A stretch of DNA of 64,000 bases from Labrenzia sp. THAF82 (GCF_009363435.1 NZ_CP045354.1:5298501-5362500), one strand, 5' to 3'. Shown: positions 52,190 through 61,252, numbered from the stretch's first letter. The notes: generated from the sequence alone by a model not told the origin. A program made the numbers and translations.

Positions 52190-52827
52190 TTGGAGCCTCC
52201 CTCTTTTGTGTCTTCACCAAAAGCTTCTTCAATTTCGTGTTTGGCGTGCTCTTCAACTCCTTCGATGACCGGAACGGCAATTGGCGTCCGGCGTGGATCG
52301 GCGATCAGACGGGCATAACCGTAGATCTGCATCAAAAGGCGCAGGAACAGCAAGCTGAGAGCGACCGGTATCACCAGTTTGGAGGGCCAGGTCGGCAGAC
52401 GGATATCCATCGTACTGTCGCCGATGTTCCAGGCACGTTCGAAGTGATACCAGCTCCCCCAGATCAGGAGCGCAACGGTGAATGCGATCAGAATGACACC
52501 GATCAATTCACAGATGTAAAGCGTGCGGCCACTCAGATTGCCAAGCACGATTTCCATTCGGATATGACCGCCAACGCGCTGGCAGTAGGCAACACCGGCA
52601 AATGCGAAAATGGCCATCGCCTGTTCTGTGATGTCGATAAAGCCGGGCACCGGTGTGTTGAACACTCTCCCGACGACTTGAGCGACAGCCAACAGCATCA
52701 AGGCCAGGATCGAAAAGGCGGCAAACATGTTGAAGGCGTTTTCCACGCGAGCAAGCCAGCCATCGAAACGGATATAGGTAACCGGCCGTTCCTGGTCGGA
52801 ACGTCCACCGGGATCAATTGTCATCAT
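52186..52827 (-). CDS. dctQ: TRAP transporter small permease DctQ
   Basis: The 213-residue protein has four membrane helices (MFAAFSILALMLLAVAQVVGRVF; EQAMAIFAFAGVAYCQRVGGHIRMEI; LYICELIGVILIAFTVALLIWG; KLVIPVALSLLFLRLLMQIYGY) in the DctQ pattern, with extra polar tails at both ends (last ~40 residues rich in Glu and Lys). It is the scaffold subunit that holds DctM. It lies between dctP and dctM; the dctP-dctQ gap contains a strong stem-loop. Confidence 0.93.
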   Translation of the reverse strand: MMTIDPGGRSDQERPVTYIRFDGWLARVENAFNMFAAFSILALMLLAVAQVVGRVFNTPVPGFIDITEQAMAIFAFAGVAYCQRVGGHIRMEIVLGNLSGRTLYICELIGVILIAFTVALLIWGSWYHFERAWNIGDSTMDIRLPTWPSKLVIPVALSLLFLRLLMQIYGYARLIADPRRTPIAVPVIEGVEEHAKHEIEEAFGEDTKEGGSK

Positions 52828-52848
52828 GAGTTTCAGCCCCGAGCAGGG

Positions 52849-52885
52849 CTTTCTGGCGCCAGGACAAGTGCCCGGCGCCAGAAAG
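52849..52885 (-). other. Strong stem-loop between dctP and dctQ
   Basis: Perfect 12-base arms CTTTCTGGCGCC and GGCGCCAGAAAG with a 13-base loop lie between the dctP stop and the dctQ start. There is no T-run after it. Such intercistronic hairpins in TRAP operons protect the upstream message so that the binding protein is made in excess over the permease. Confidence 0.7.
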
Positions 52886-52912
52886 CAGAAGGGTCAAACC
52901 GAACGTGCCGGC

Positions 52913-53929
52913 TTATTCAGCAATGGTCTTCTTGACCATGTCGAGCAGTTCCTGCGCCGGAAGACCGTTCGCAGATTGCTCTGCAACCCATGCTTCATGG
53001 ATCGGGCCGGCCTTGGAAGAAAAGGCTGCCAGTTCTTCGTCGGTGAACTCAACCTGAGTGACTCCCCGGTTTTCCAGTTCCGGCCACCACTTGTCGTAAA
53101 CCTTGGCATAGGTGTCGAGGTAGTGGGCAAGCGCCGGGTCGACTGAAGCATCGAGCGCTGCCTTGAAGTCATCGGGAAGCGCGTTGTAAGCGTCCACGTT
53201 GACAACGATCGGGCAATGAACAGTGCCGGGGTTGAGGTTCTTGGTCCACCAGTCGGCAACTTCAACCACCTTGAAGGACAGATGCGCATGCGGAGCAAAG
53301 CCGGCTGCCTGCACTGTGCCTGAATCGATTGCCTGATAGGTTTCAGAGGCTGTGACAGATGTCGGGACTGCGCCAACAGCTTCCATCAGCTTACCAAGAC
53401 CGCCGAGTGCGCGAACACGCATGCCGTCAAAGTCAGAAATCGAGCCCGGGACGTCGCCCTTGCCGGCAAAGTTATATTGCGGCATCGGGGAAGGCATCAG
53501 CAGTTTGGCGTTCCAGCGGCCGAGGTCCTTTTGGACGGCCGGATGATCATAGAGCGCCTTGGACACCTTCACTTCCGTTTCCAGGTCGGAAACACCCAGG
53601 AAAGGCAGCTCAAGAACCGTCAGGGTCGGGTTTTTGTCGGCATGATAGGACGCACAGAACTGCGCCATCTCGAATGCACCGAATGAGATACCGTCAAGAT
53701 TTTCACGAGACTTGGAAAGCGCGCCACCATAGTGCAGAACGATTTCAAACTTGCCGTCGGTCTTGGCAGCAACTTCCTGCGCCAGCTTCTCAACGTGCTC
53801 GGTAAACGCGCGGCGCTTGCCCCACAGCGAGACATTCCAGGTGACGTCGGCGGCGAAAGTTTCTGTCGCGAACATTACAGAGAGCGCAACTGCGGACACA
53901 GCAGTTGCGGACTTGAGTGAAAAGAGCAT
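52913..53929 (-). CDS. dctP: TRAP transporter C4-dicarboxylate-type binding protein DctP
   Basis: The 338-residue periplasmic protein has a signal peptide (MLFSLKSATAVSAVALSVMFATETFA). Family features are VEKLAQEVAAKTDGKFEIVLHYGGALSKSRENLDGI, ELPFLGVSDLETEVKVS, and MRVRALGGLGKLMEAVGAVPTSV, the arginine-centred carboxylate site of DctP proteins. The ATG at 53929 follows GGGAGG by six bases. The gene is read from a sigma-54-type promoter about 115 bases upstream and is followed by a stem-loop and dctQM. The ligand is probably a dicarboxylate or related organic acid, but ligand type cannot be proved by reading. Confidence 0.94.
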   Translation of the reverse strand: MLFSLKSATAVSAVALSVMFATETFAADVTWNVSLWGKRRAFTEHVEKLAQEVAAKTDGKFEIVLHYGGALSKSRENLDGISFGAFEMAQFCASYHADKNPTLTVLELPFLGVSDLETEVKVSKALYDHPAVQKDLGRWNAKLLMPSPMPQYNFAGKGDVPGSISDFDGMRVRALGGLGKLMEAVGAVPTSVTASETYQAIDSGTVQAAGFAPHAHLSFKVVEVADWWTKNLNPGTVHCPIVVNVDAYNALPDDFKAALDASVDPALAHYLDTYAKVYDKWWPELENRGVTQVEFTDEELAAFSSKAGPIHEAWVAEQSANGLPAQELLDMVKKTIAE

Positions 53930-54042
53930 GCAATCCTCCCAGATCAATGAGCCGCGTGTTCGTTTGCGGCCCTGCTCACTCCTTGGCTGCTCAGCCTGAA
54001 CCCAATTCGCGGTACAGACCCGTGCCAAGTCGCTTGTCGTAA

Positions 54043-54058
54043 AGCATGACCCGTGCCA
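54043..54058 (-). promoter_or_regulatory. Sigma-54 promoter of dctPQM
   Basis: On the minus strand TGGCACGGGTCATGCT matches the sigma-54 consensus TGGCACG-N4-TTGCW with one mismatch (ATGC for TTGC). The GG and GC pairs are exactly ten bases apart. The expected transcript start is near 54032, leaving a leader of about 100 bases before dctP. The adjacent dctD encodes a sigma-54 activator. Confidence 0.8.
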
Positions 54059-54103
54059 GCTTGGATTGACAACAGCTCATTCAAGGTTTTTTGCGATTTT
54101 AGT

Positions 54104-54116
54104 GGCACGCTGTGCC
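54104..54116. promoter_or_regulatory. Palindrome GGCACGCTGTGCC, possible DctD site
   Basis: A five-base-arm inverted repeat GGCAC-GCT-GTGCC lies at about -78 relative to the predicted dctP transcript start. The position suits an enhancer-like DctD binding site; binding has not been shown. Confidence 0.5.
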
Positions 54117-54135
54117 GCTTGCTGCAACGCACCTA

Positions 54136-54149
54136 GGCAAGATCTTGCC
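54136..54149. promoter_or_regulatory. 14-bp perfect palindrome GGCAAGATCTTGCC
   Basis: A perfect palindrome at about -110 from the predicted dctP start, three helical turns from the other palindrome. It is a likely second enhancer site for DctD, though it differs in sequence from the first. Confidence 0.5.
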
Positions 54150-54163
54150 GAGAGTGCTCGTGC

Positions 54164-54183
54164 ATCGGCGGATTTCCGCCGAT
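54164..54183 (-). terminator. Hairpin right after dctD
   Basis: An eight-base perfect stem ATCGGCGG/CCGCCGAT with a four-base loop starts three bases after the dctD stop. There is no T-run. It may end the dctBD message or protect it. Confidence 0.5.
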
Positions 54184-54185
54184 CA

Positions 54186-55583
54186 TCAATTGACGACAGG
54201 TTCGACAGGTCCCGCCTGATCCCTTGTGAGCCCGTGACGCGTCATCTTTTCGTTCAATGTTCGACGCGGCAGGTTGAGTTCCTGCATGACATCGGCAATC
54301 CGACCGCCGTGGCGGCGCAGGGCACTTTCAATCAGGCTGCGCTCATAGGTGTCCATCAGTTCCTTCAGACCACCTTCCTCTGAAGGAACGGTTCCCTCGC
54401 GGTGGCCTGTTACCAGCGCTTCCAGGGGCTGCGGACCAACCCCGGCATTTAGAACGAAGCGTTCTGCGGCATTGCGCAACTCACGCACGTTGCCGGGCCA
54501 GGAATAGGTCTGCAAAAAAGCTTCGTCACGGGCAGAGGTGAGCGGAACATCAAGGCCGTATTGAAGGGCGAAACGGTTCAGGAAGGTGTCAAAAAGCAGC
54601 AGGCTGTCGCGTCCACGTTCACGCAGTGGCGGCACTTTCAGTTCAATGGTGTTCAGACGAAACAGCAGATCCTCGCGGAGACGGCCTTCGGCGACGGCCT
54701 CTTTCGGGTCCAGATTTGCGGCACTGATCAGTCGTATATCGACCTCCACCGGACGCGTACCGCCGATCCGGTCCACCTGTTTTTCCTGCAAAACGCGAAG
54801 CAGCTTGGGCTGCAATGCAAGCGGCATGGAAACAATCTCGTCGAGAAACAGAACTCCGCCACCTGCGGATTCTATTCGGCCAATCCGTCGCTTGTCGGCC
54901 CCGGTGAAGGCGCCGGCCTCGTGGCCGAAAAGCTCAGCCTCAACCATGGCCTCCGGCAGCGCCGCGGCATTGATTGCCATAAAAGGCCCGTCCTTGCGCG
55001 GACTGAAATCATGCAGCGCCTGGGCAATGACTTCTTTGCCCGTTCCTGTCTCTCCCGTGATCAAGACAGCCGCATCCGTGCGCGCGAAATGAAGGATCTG
55101 CTGACGCAGTGTCTGTATCACGGGGCTGTTGCCGATCAGGCGACTTTGCAAGCCGACACTTTCGGCAAGTTGCGCTTTCAGCTGCCGGTTTTCCAATACC
55201 AGAGATCGTTTGTCACAGGCCCTGCGGACAACTTCGGCGATATGATCGGGATCGAAGGGTTTTTCGACGAAGTCATACGCACCCGCACGCATCGCCTCCA
55301 CGGCCATGGGAACGTCGCCATGTCCGGTGATCAGCACCACAGGCAGTTCTGCGTCCTGCTCGCCAATGCGCCTGAGAAGAGAAACACCGTCTTCGCCTTC
55401 CAGCATGACATCGGAAACAACACAGCCCCCGAACTCTGGCGACAGTTTCGCCATAGCCTGGTCTGCTGTTGCCACTTCCGTGGTGTCAAATCCTGCGAGG
55501 CGTATCCATTGACGAAGGGCTGCGCGCATTGACGGATCGTCATCAACCACCAGGACGGGCGTATTGTCGGTTTTGTCTGTCAT
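54186..55583 (-). CDS. dctD: Sigma-54-dependent response regulator DctD
   Basis: The 465-residue regulator has a receiver domain (residues ~8-125: VLVVDDDPSMRAAL with the acidic pair; VVSDVMLEGEDG with the phosphorylated Asp; ITGHGDVPMA; EKPFDPD), an AAA+ domain (~145-380: GETGTGKEVIAQAL; the sigma-54 contact GAFTGA; GGGVLFLDEI) and a Fis-type helix-turn-helix (RIADVMQELNLPRRTLNEKM). It activates sigma-54 promoters for C4-dicarboxylate uptake when phosphorylated by DctB. The start overlaps the dctB stop (ATGA). The dctPQM promoter lies just beyond its stop codon. Confidence 0.95.
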   Translation of the reverse strand: MTDKTDNTPVLVVDDDPSMRAALRQWIRLAGFDTTEVATADQAMAKLSPEFGGCVVSDVMLEGEDGVSLLRRIGEQDAELPVVLITGHGDVPMAVEAMRAGAYDFVEKPFDPDHIAEVVRRACDKRSLVLENRQLKAQLAESVGLQSRLIGNSPVIQTLRQQILHFARTDAAVLITGETGTGKEVIAQALHDFSPRKDGPFMAINAAALPEAMVEAELFGHEAGAFTGADKRRIGRIESAGGGVLFLDEIVSMPLALQPKLLRVLQEKQVDRIGGTRPVEVDIRLISAANLDPKEAVAEGRLREDLLFRLNTIELKVPPLRERGRDSLLLFDTFLNRFALQYGLDVPLTSARDEAFLQTYSWPGNVRELRNAAERFVLNAGVGPQPLEALVTGHREGTVPSEEGGLKELMDTYERSLIESALRRHGGRIADVMQELNLPRRTLNEKMTRHGLTRDQAGPVEPVVN

Positions 55584-57367
55584 TCAGCGGCTTCAGATTC
55601 CGGCTCGGCTTTTGCTCTGCTGCTATCTGAGACTGCCGAGAACGCCGGCAGCTCAAGTTCGAAGACAGCCCCTTTAGGGGTGTTCGCCCGGACTGACAAG
55701 CTGCCGCCAAGATCCTCAGCCAACCGCATGGAGATCGCAAGTCCCAGCCCCATGCCACCGGAACTCGTTTTGGTGGAGAAGAACGGATCGAATATGCGCT
55801 CTCTCAGATCTTCCGGAACGCCCGGTCCATTGTCGGCGATCTGAAGTCGAACATCTCCGTCGGCGAGTGCGGCTTTCAGCTCAACCCGGCCGGCCAGTTC
55901 GGACGCTGTTGCATCGGCTCCGTTCCGCAGAAGATTGACAAGGATCTGTTCTATACGCAGCGGCGCTGTTTCCACTTCCAGCGGTGTTTCGGGAAGATCC
56001 AAAACAAGCGATACCCCAGTCTCCTCAAAACGCGGGCGCGCGATTTTTTCCGCAGTTCTTATGCTTTCTCTCAGATCGATCCGCTCGATCCGGCTTTCTC
56101 CGGGACGCGAAAACCGCTTCAGCTCCTGTGTCAGATTGGCCATTCGCAGTTGCAGAGAATCGATCTCCACCAGGTTCTCGGCAGCTGTCTGCGTGTCCCC
56201 CTTTTCCAGAAACTTTCGCGTTCCGGCGACGAACATGCGCAGCGCTGCAAGCGGCTGGCTCAGTTCGTGCACAACGGCTGCCGACATTTCGCCGACAGCA
56301 GCAAGCCTGTTTGAACGGGCAAGCCCTCTTTGTGCCTCAAGCAGCTCTCGCTCAATGCGTCTTCGTTCCTGTATTTCGCCGACAAGCCGTGTGTTGAGTT
56401 CTTTCAGGTCCGCGGATTCCTGACGCAACAAGACAGACGTCTTGCGCAACCTTCGCCCTCTGAGCACAAGGACAATGACCGCGTAGACCAGGCATAGGGT
56501 GATGGCCGATGCCCAGATCGGAAGGATGCTTTTGCGGGTTTCTTCAACAGGCACCAGAAAATGAAGTGTCCAGCCAAGTAGACCCACATCGGCTGCATTG
56601 TGCCGGAAGGCCTTGCCGTCAATCGTGACAAGCTCACGTGCCCTCACAGCCTGATCACTGACAGGTTCCAGGCTTCTGCTTGCATATTGACGTGTCAGGT
56701 CAATTGTTTCGCGCACGTCCTTGGTCAGCGGTTCGATCGTGCGGTAACGCCAATCCGCGTGACTGGACAGGAAAATCACACCATTGGCGTCTGACGCGAA
56801 AACCGTTTCACCACCTTCCGCCCACGCATCTTCCAGCGGCCCCATGTCCACCTTGACCACAGCCACTCCAATTGGAGAGCCGGCCACCGGTGTTGGTCGT
56901 GCCAGAAAGAGGCCTGGCTCGTCCGATGTTGCTCCGATCGCGAAAAACCGTCCCTCTTCACCCTGGATCGCCGATTTGAAATATGGCCGGAACCCATAGT
57001 TCCGACCTACAAGGGACAGGGGCTCTTGCCAGTTGCTGGCTGCAAGGGTGGTTCCGTCGCTATTCATCACGTAGAGAAGTTCTGCGCCGGAATTTTCAGC
57101 CATTTCCTGAAGAAAGCGGTTGGCACTGTTCACGGGCTGACCGAGACCAAGTGCCGATGTCGCACGCGGATCGCGTGCAATCATATAAGGAAGATACCGG
57201 TATTTCTGGTACTCGCCCAATATGGTCTGTCGATAGAGCGTCAATCGCTCGGCAGCCTTACGGTCCACACTCGCTTCATCCAGTTCCTGAACCAGTTGAA
57301 CCAGAACGAATGCGATCGCAACGAGCAGAAGCGGCGGCAGGGCCAGATAGAACCAGCGTTTTGACAT
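55580..57367 (-). CDS. dctB: Sensor histidine kinase DctB
   Basis: The 595-residue sensor has an N-terminal helix (FYLALPPLLLVAIAFVLVQLV), a double-PAS periplasmic domain (residues ~35-280) that in known DctB binds C4-dicarboxylates, a second helix (SILPIWASAITLCLVYAVIVLVLRG), a coiled-coil and the kinase core: H-box with AAVVHELSQPLAALRMFV, N-box NLLRNGADA and G-boxes DNGPGVPEDL and GGMGLGLAIS. I start at ATG 57367, with AGGTG before it. It is divergent from the universal stress gene. It signals to DctD, encoded by the overlapping next gene. Confidence 0.94.
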   Translation of the reverse strand: MSKRWFYLALPPLLLVAIAFVLVQLVQELDEASVDRKAAERLTLYRQTILGEYQKYRYLPYMIARDPRATSALGLGQPVNSANRFLQEMAENSGAELLYVMNSDGTTLAASNWQEPLSLVGRNYGFRPYFKSAIQGEEGRFFAIGATSDEPGLFLARPTPVAGSPIGVAVVKVDMGPLEDAWAEGGETVFASDANGVIFLSSHADWRYRTIEPLTKDVRETIDLTRQYASRSLEPVSDQAVRARELVTIDGKAFRHNAADVGLLGWTLHFLVPVEETRKSILPIWASAITLCLVYAVIVLVLRGRRLRKTSVLLRQESADLKELNTRLVGEIQERRRIERELLEAQRGLARSNRLAAVGEMSAAVVHELSQPLAALRMFVAGTRKFLEKGDTQTAAENLVEIDSLQLRMANLTQELKRFSRPGESRIERIDLRESIRTAEKIARPRFEETGVSLVLDLPETPLEVETAPLRIEQILVNLLRNGADATASELAGRVELKAALADGDVRLQIADNGPGVPEDLRERIFDPFFSTKTSSGGMGLGLAISMRLAEDLGGSLSVRANTPKGAVFELELPAFSAVSDSSRAKAEPESEAAE

Positions 57368-57522
57368 GCACCTATTTTTACGGATTTTTTCGGTCTGCGC
57401 CAACAGGGCGTTTCAGCTGACGTAAAAGTTTGATACGCGTCAAGGACGCACGTTCAGGCTGTCCTTTACAACATCAGTCAGACAGGTTCGACCAGCGGAA
57501 CCGTGCCCTTAGGAGGGATAAG

Positions 57523-58356
57523 ATGCCTATCAAAGACATATTGACGATACTGGATCTGGCAGGTGATCAGCCTGCTGCCAAATACGCCCTCGAATTTGGC
57601 CGAAATCACGATGCCCATGTCACCGGACTTGCGGTTTCCTTCGAGCCGGTCGTGCCAGCCTTCGCTGCAGCCCCAATGCCGGTCGACTATCTTCAGGCCG
57701 CGCACGATCAAGCCATTGCCGCGGCCAACGAGGCCAAGAAAGAATTTGACGAGCTGGCCCGTCTTGCCGGCGTCAACAACGAAAGCCGGGTTTCGGAAAT
57801 TCTGACCGGCGGACCTCTGGAAAATGTCCTTGTGCATTGCCGACCAACCGACATGGTGGTGATCGGACAGGCCAATCCAGACAGACCTGAACCGATGCGC
57901 GAGCTCCTTATCGAAACCGTGCTTTTTGAGAGCGGCGTGCCGGTTCTGCTCGTGCCCTATATCGGCAGCACCAGCTTTCAGCCGAAAAACGTGCTTGTCG
58001 GGTGGGACGGCAGTTCCACTGCAACCAGAGCCATCCATTCAGCCCTTCCTGTCCTGGAAAAAGCCGATGAAATCACGCTCCTGGTCATCGAGAAATCATC
58101 TACCGCGGCGAACGGACAACCGGGTGCTGATGTTGCCAATTATCTGGCGCGCCATAACATGAAGGTCACCATCAAGGTGATTACAAATCCTCAAACCGGC
58201 ATTGCGGACACGGTGCTCAATCATGTCTCGGAAAGCGGCAACGACCTTGTCGTCATGGGCGGGTATGGACACAGCCGGATGCGCGAATTCCTGTTTGGCG
58301 GCGCCACCAGGGAAATTCTGGAATCCATGACGGTACCGGTCCTGATGGCACACTAG
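57523..58356 (+). CDS. Tandem-domain universal stress protein
   Basis: The 277-residue cytosolic protein has two Usp domains. The first (residues ~1-145) runs from KDILTILDLAGDQPAAKYALEF to LLIETVLFESGVPVLLVPY. The second (~155-277) runs from KNVLVGWDGSSTATRAIHSALPVLE and ends in the ATP-binding pattern VVMGGYGHSRMREFLFGGATREILE. The second domain keeps the G-x2-G-x9-G(A/S) motif; the first lacks it. AGGAGGG precedes ATG 57523. Such proteins respond to low oxygen, starvation or stationary phase in related bacteria. A strong terminator follows and a GNAT acetyltransferase gene is next. Confidence 0.93.
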   Translation: MPIKDILTILDLAGDQPAAKYALEFGRNHDAHVTGLAVSFEPVVPAFAAAPMPVDYLQAAHDQAIAAANEAKKEFDELARLAGVNNESRVSEILTGGPLENVLVHCRPTDMVVIGQANPDRPEPMRELLIETVLFESGVPVLLVPYIGSTSFQPKNVLVGWDGSSTATRAIHSALPVLEKADEITLLVIEKSSTAANGQPGADVANYLARHNMKVTIKVITNPQTGIADTVLNHVSESGNDLVVMGGYGHSRMREFLFGGATREILESMTVPVLMAH

Positions 58357-58377
58357 GAGCCACAAATGATGCAAGAT

Positions 58378-58416
58378 ACCCGCGGAGCCTATAAGAACTG
58401 GCCCGCGGGTATTTTT
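58378..58416 (+). terminator. Rho-independent terminator after the universal stress protein gene
   Basis: Perfect eight-base arms ACCCGCGG/CCGCGGGT are separated by 17 bases and followed by ATTTTTG. It starts 22 bases after the stop codon. Confidence 0.82.
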
Positions 58417-58491
58417 GTCTTAAGTGTTTAATCGAAGTCTGTTGATTGTTGCGCATTGCATCGTCTTACGGTCGATGAAGGGACCGCGCAG

Positions 58492-61215
58492 GTGACCATT
58501 CGAAATCTTGAAGGCTTTTTCGCTCCGACATCAATCGCCGTTCTCGGGCCTTGTCGGCATCCAGGCGTGCTTACCGAAAAGCTGATCGCATGTCTGCATG
58601 ATATCGAGGCCGCGCACAGGGTCACGCTGGTTGGTATCGAGCAAGACGTTGCCTTCGGAGGCCAGCGCGTTGCACTGCTTGACGACCTGGAGCGCATGCC
58701 GGATCTGGTGATCTATCTCGCAAAGGCCGAATCCTTGCCCGAGACGATTGCGAAGCTCGCCGACGGCGGCACTCGAGCGGTCCTTATACCTTCGCCAGGC
58801 TACGAAAGCTGGCCCGAAGCGCTCATTCAGGAATGCAGGGAAGCCGCCAGAAAAACCAATTTGCGCATTATCGGCCCTGGAAGCCTGGGCATTGCCGTTC
58901 CGGCGAGCAAACTGAATGCGCTTTTGAGCGCTGAAACGCCCAACAAGGGTGATGTCGCATTTTTCTCCCGCTCCGGGGCTGTGCTGAATGCAACGCTTTC
59001 CTGGGCCAAAAATCACAACACCGGCTTTTCATCCATTGTCTCGCTTGGCCAGCGTGTCGACGTCGATGTCGGCGACCTGATCGACTATTTTGCACAGGAC
59101 TATCGAACGCGGTCGATCGTGTTGCACCTGGAAGGCATAGCGGTTCCACGGAAATTCATATCTGCCGCACGGGCGGCTGCCCGCAGCAAACCGGTGATCG
59201 TGCTCAGATCGGGCAAGAGCCATGACACCGGCGGAACCGGTCGCACCCATGCCGGACGTCTTGCCCGAACAGACCTTGTCTATGAGACGGCGTTTCGCAG
59301 AACCGGCCTGTTGCGCGTGCATGATCTCGATGAAATGTTCGAGGCCCTGGAGACACTTTCACAAATTCGGGTGCCGCGTTGTGACCGACTGGCTGTTCTT
59401 GCAAATGGACGCAGCCTCGCCAGTCTGGCCGTCGACAGGTTGATGGATCTTGGCGCTAGATTTGCTGAGCTCGGAACGGAGACCCGGGAAAGTCTCGAAG
59501 TCCTCAGCCGCACGTATGACGACCTTGATAAGACCCCGGCGGCGAATGGAACTCTGGTGCTGCGCGAGAACATGACGCCAGACGACATCACGCGCGCGAT
59601 TACCACCGTGCTGAAAGACACCCAGGTCGACGGTGCGCTTGTGCTGCAATCCGCAAGTGCATTCCAGTCGCTGCCGGAAATTGCCAAGGCCATAACCGAT
59701 GCCGCAACCCTGGACCGAAAACGAACCGGTCGACGCAAGGCTTTGGTGGCAGGTCTGATCGGCGGTGACGGTGCACTGCGAGCGCATCTTTCCGATGCAA
59801 AAATCCCGAATTATGCCAGCCCGGCCGAAGCCGCCCGCAGTCTGATGCATCTGGCACATGACGCACAGGCCCGGGAATTTCTGATGGCAGCTCCCCCAAG
59901 CCTGCCCAGTAGCTTCACCCCGGATACCAGAAAAGCCCGTGGTATTGTTGAAGCTGCCCTGAAAACAGATCGCACCTGGCTTACACCAAAAGAAGTCTGT
60001 CAGGTGCTCGAGTGCTATGACCTTCCAATCATGGCCACGGAAATGGCGGCTACCGCGGACGAAGCCGGGGAACTCTCCAGGTCATTTTTCGAAACAGCAA
60101 AACACTGCGTGGCCAAACTGATTTCGCCTGATCTGCCGTTCAAATCCAACATTGATGGTGTCAGGCTCGGACTGGAAAGCCCGAAAGCGGTAAGACAAGC
60201 GGCTGAAGAACTGATCAACAACACGCGGAACGCTTTCCCGGACGCGAGAATTGCAGGTGTTTCCGTTCATCCGATGCTGGAAGACAGGCACGGGCTCGAA
60301 CTTTATATGGGGCTTGCCGAAACACATGAATTCGGCCCTGTCCTGGTGTTCGGGCATGGGGGAACCTCGATAGAGGAAAGCGTCGACATTGCGCTGGAGT
60401 TGCCACCGCTCGATCTTCACCTTGCTCAGGCTCAAATCAAACGCACACGGATTGCAAGATTGCTCGAAGGCGGCCCTGCCCGTCCTCCTCTCGACACCCC
60501 CGCTCTGGCCGAAGCACTAGTAAAACTCTCGCAAATTACAATCGACATTCCGGAAATTCAGGAACTGGATATCAATCCGATTGTCGCATTGCCGTCCGGC
60601 CTCATCGCCCTGGACGCGCGCATGACCCTTTGTCACCCCGAAAATCGCCCTGGCCGGACCGGTAAATCTCGTCTGGCGATCACCCCTTATCCAAAGGAAT
60701 GGGAACAGACGATCTCCTTGAAGGACGGTCAGGACGTCTTCATACGACCTGTCAGGCCAGAAGATGAAGACTTGTTCAAGTCGTTTTTCGAGGCCATTAC
60801 CCCTGAGGATCTGAGGCTGCGGTTCTTTGCACCGGTGCGCGATTTCTCTCACAGGTTTCTGGCAAGACTGACACAGCTTGACTATGCCCGCGCGATCGCT
60901 TTTGCCGCGATAGACCCGGAAGATGGCCGTTTGCTCGGCGTCGTGCGCCTTCATGCCGACCCGGACCATCAAACCGGAGAATACGCCGTCATGGTGCGAT
61001 CCGACCTTAAGGGTGTCGGTCTTGGATGGGCCCTGATGCAGCTGATCATCCGCTATGCCAAGGTCGACGGTATCACCACTATCAAGGGTGAGGTTCTGAA
61101 GGAAAACACCTCGATGATCTCCATGTGCCATGCCCTCGGTTTCACCGTTGGAACGTCACCGGACGATCCAGGCATAGCCCTGGTGACGCTGCCGGTGGCC
61201 GACGTTCCAGACTAG
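58492..61215 (+). CDS. Acyl-CoA synthetase-like/GNAT bifunctional protein (PatZ-type lysine acetyltransferase)
   Basis: The protein has about 907 residues. Residues ~1-450 resemble the alpha part of NDP-forming acetyl-CoA synthetase (CoA-binding FAPTSIAVLG; IGPGSLGIAVP; FFSRSGAVLNATLSWA; GRTHAGRLARTDLVYETAF, where the family's phospho-His sits). Residues ~470-700 are an ATP-grasp beta part (TWLTPKEVCQVLECYDLP; VFGHGGTSIEES; IQELDINPIVALPSG). The last ~170 residues are a GNAT domain (FIRPVRPEDEDLFKSFFEAI; VRSDLKGVGLGWALMQ). The layout equals PatZ/Pat enzymes that acetylate Lys on proteins. The GTG at 58492 follows GAAGGGA; an ATG at 58456 is possible. Confidence 0.9.
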   Translation: MTIRNLEGFFAPTSIAVLGPCRHPGVLTEKLIACLHDIEAAHRVTLVGIEQDVAFGGQRVALLDDLERMPDLVIYLAKAESLPETIAKLADGGTRAVLIPSPGYESWPEALIQECREAARKTNLRIIGPGSLGIAVPASKLNALLSAETPNKGDVAFFSRSGAVLNATLSWAKNHNTGFSSIVSLGQRVDVDVGDLIDYFAQDYRTRSIVLHLEGIAVPRKFISAARAAARSKPVIVLRSGKSHDTGGTGRTHAGRLARTDLVYETAFRRTGLLRVHDLDEMFEALETLSQIRVPRCDRLAVLANGRSLASLAVDRLMDLGARFAELGTETRESLEVLSRTYDDLDKTPAANGTLVLRENMTPDDITRAITTVLKDTQVDGALVLQSASAFQSLPEIAKAITDAATLDRKRTGRRKALVAGLIGGDGALRAHLSDAKIPNYASPAEAARSLMHLAHDAQAREFLMAAPPSLPSSFTPDTRKARGIVEAALKTDRTWLTPKEVCQVLECYDLPIMATEMAATADEAGELSRSFFETAKHCVAKLISPDLPFKSNIDGVRLGLESPKAVRQAAEELINNTRNAFPDARIAGVSVHPMLEDRHGLELYMGLAETHEFGPVLVFGHGGTSIEESVDIALELPPLDLHLAQAQIKRTRIARLLEGGPARPPLDTPALAEALVKLSQITIDIPEIQELDINPIVALPSGLIALDARMTLCHPENRPGRTGKSRLAITPYPKEWEQTISLKDGQDVFIRPVRPEDEDLFKSFFEAITPEDLRLRFFAPVRDFSHRFLARLTQLDYARAIAFAAIDPEDGRLLGVVRLHADPDHQTGEYAVMVRSDLKGVGLGWALMQLIIRYAKVDGITTIKGEVLKENTSMISMCHALGFTVGTSPDDPGIALVTLPVADVPD

Positions 61216-61235
61216 ATCCATCTTTCAGAGCGCAT

Positions 61236-61252
61236 ACGCCTTTGGCGTTTTT
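61236..61252 (+). terminator. Weak terminator-like hairpin after the acetyltransferase gene
   Basis: ACGCC-TTT-GGCGT followed by TTTTC, 20 bases after the stop codon. The stem is only five base pairs, so the call is weak. Confidence 0.45.

Noticed and set aside
54012-54027. A second sigma-54-like site TGGCACGGGTCTGTAC
   Set aside because: The GG element is present, but the required GC pair at -12 is missing (TA instead), so only the site at 54043-54058 is kept.
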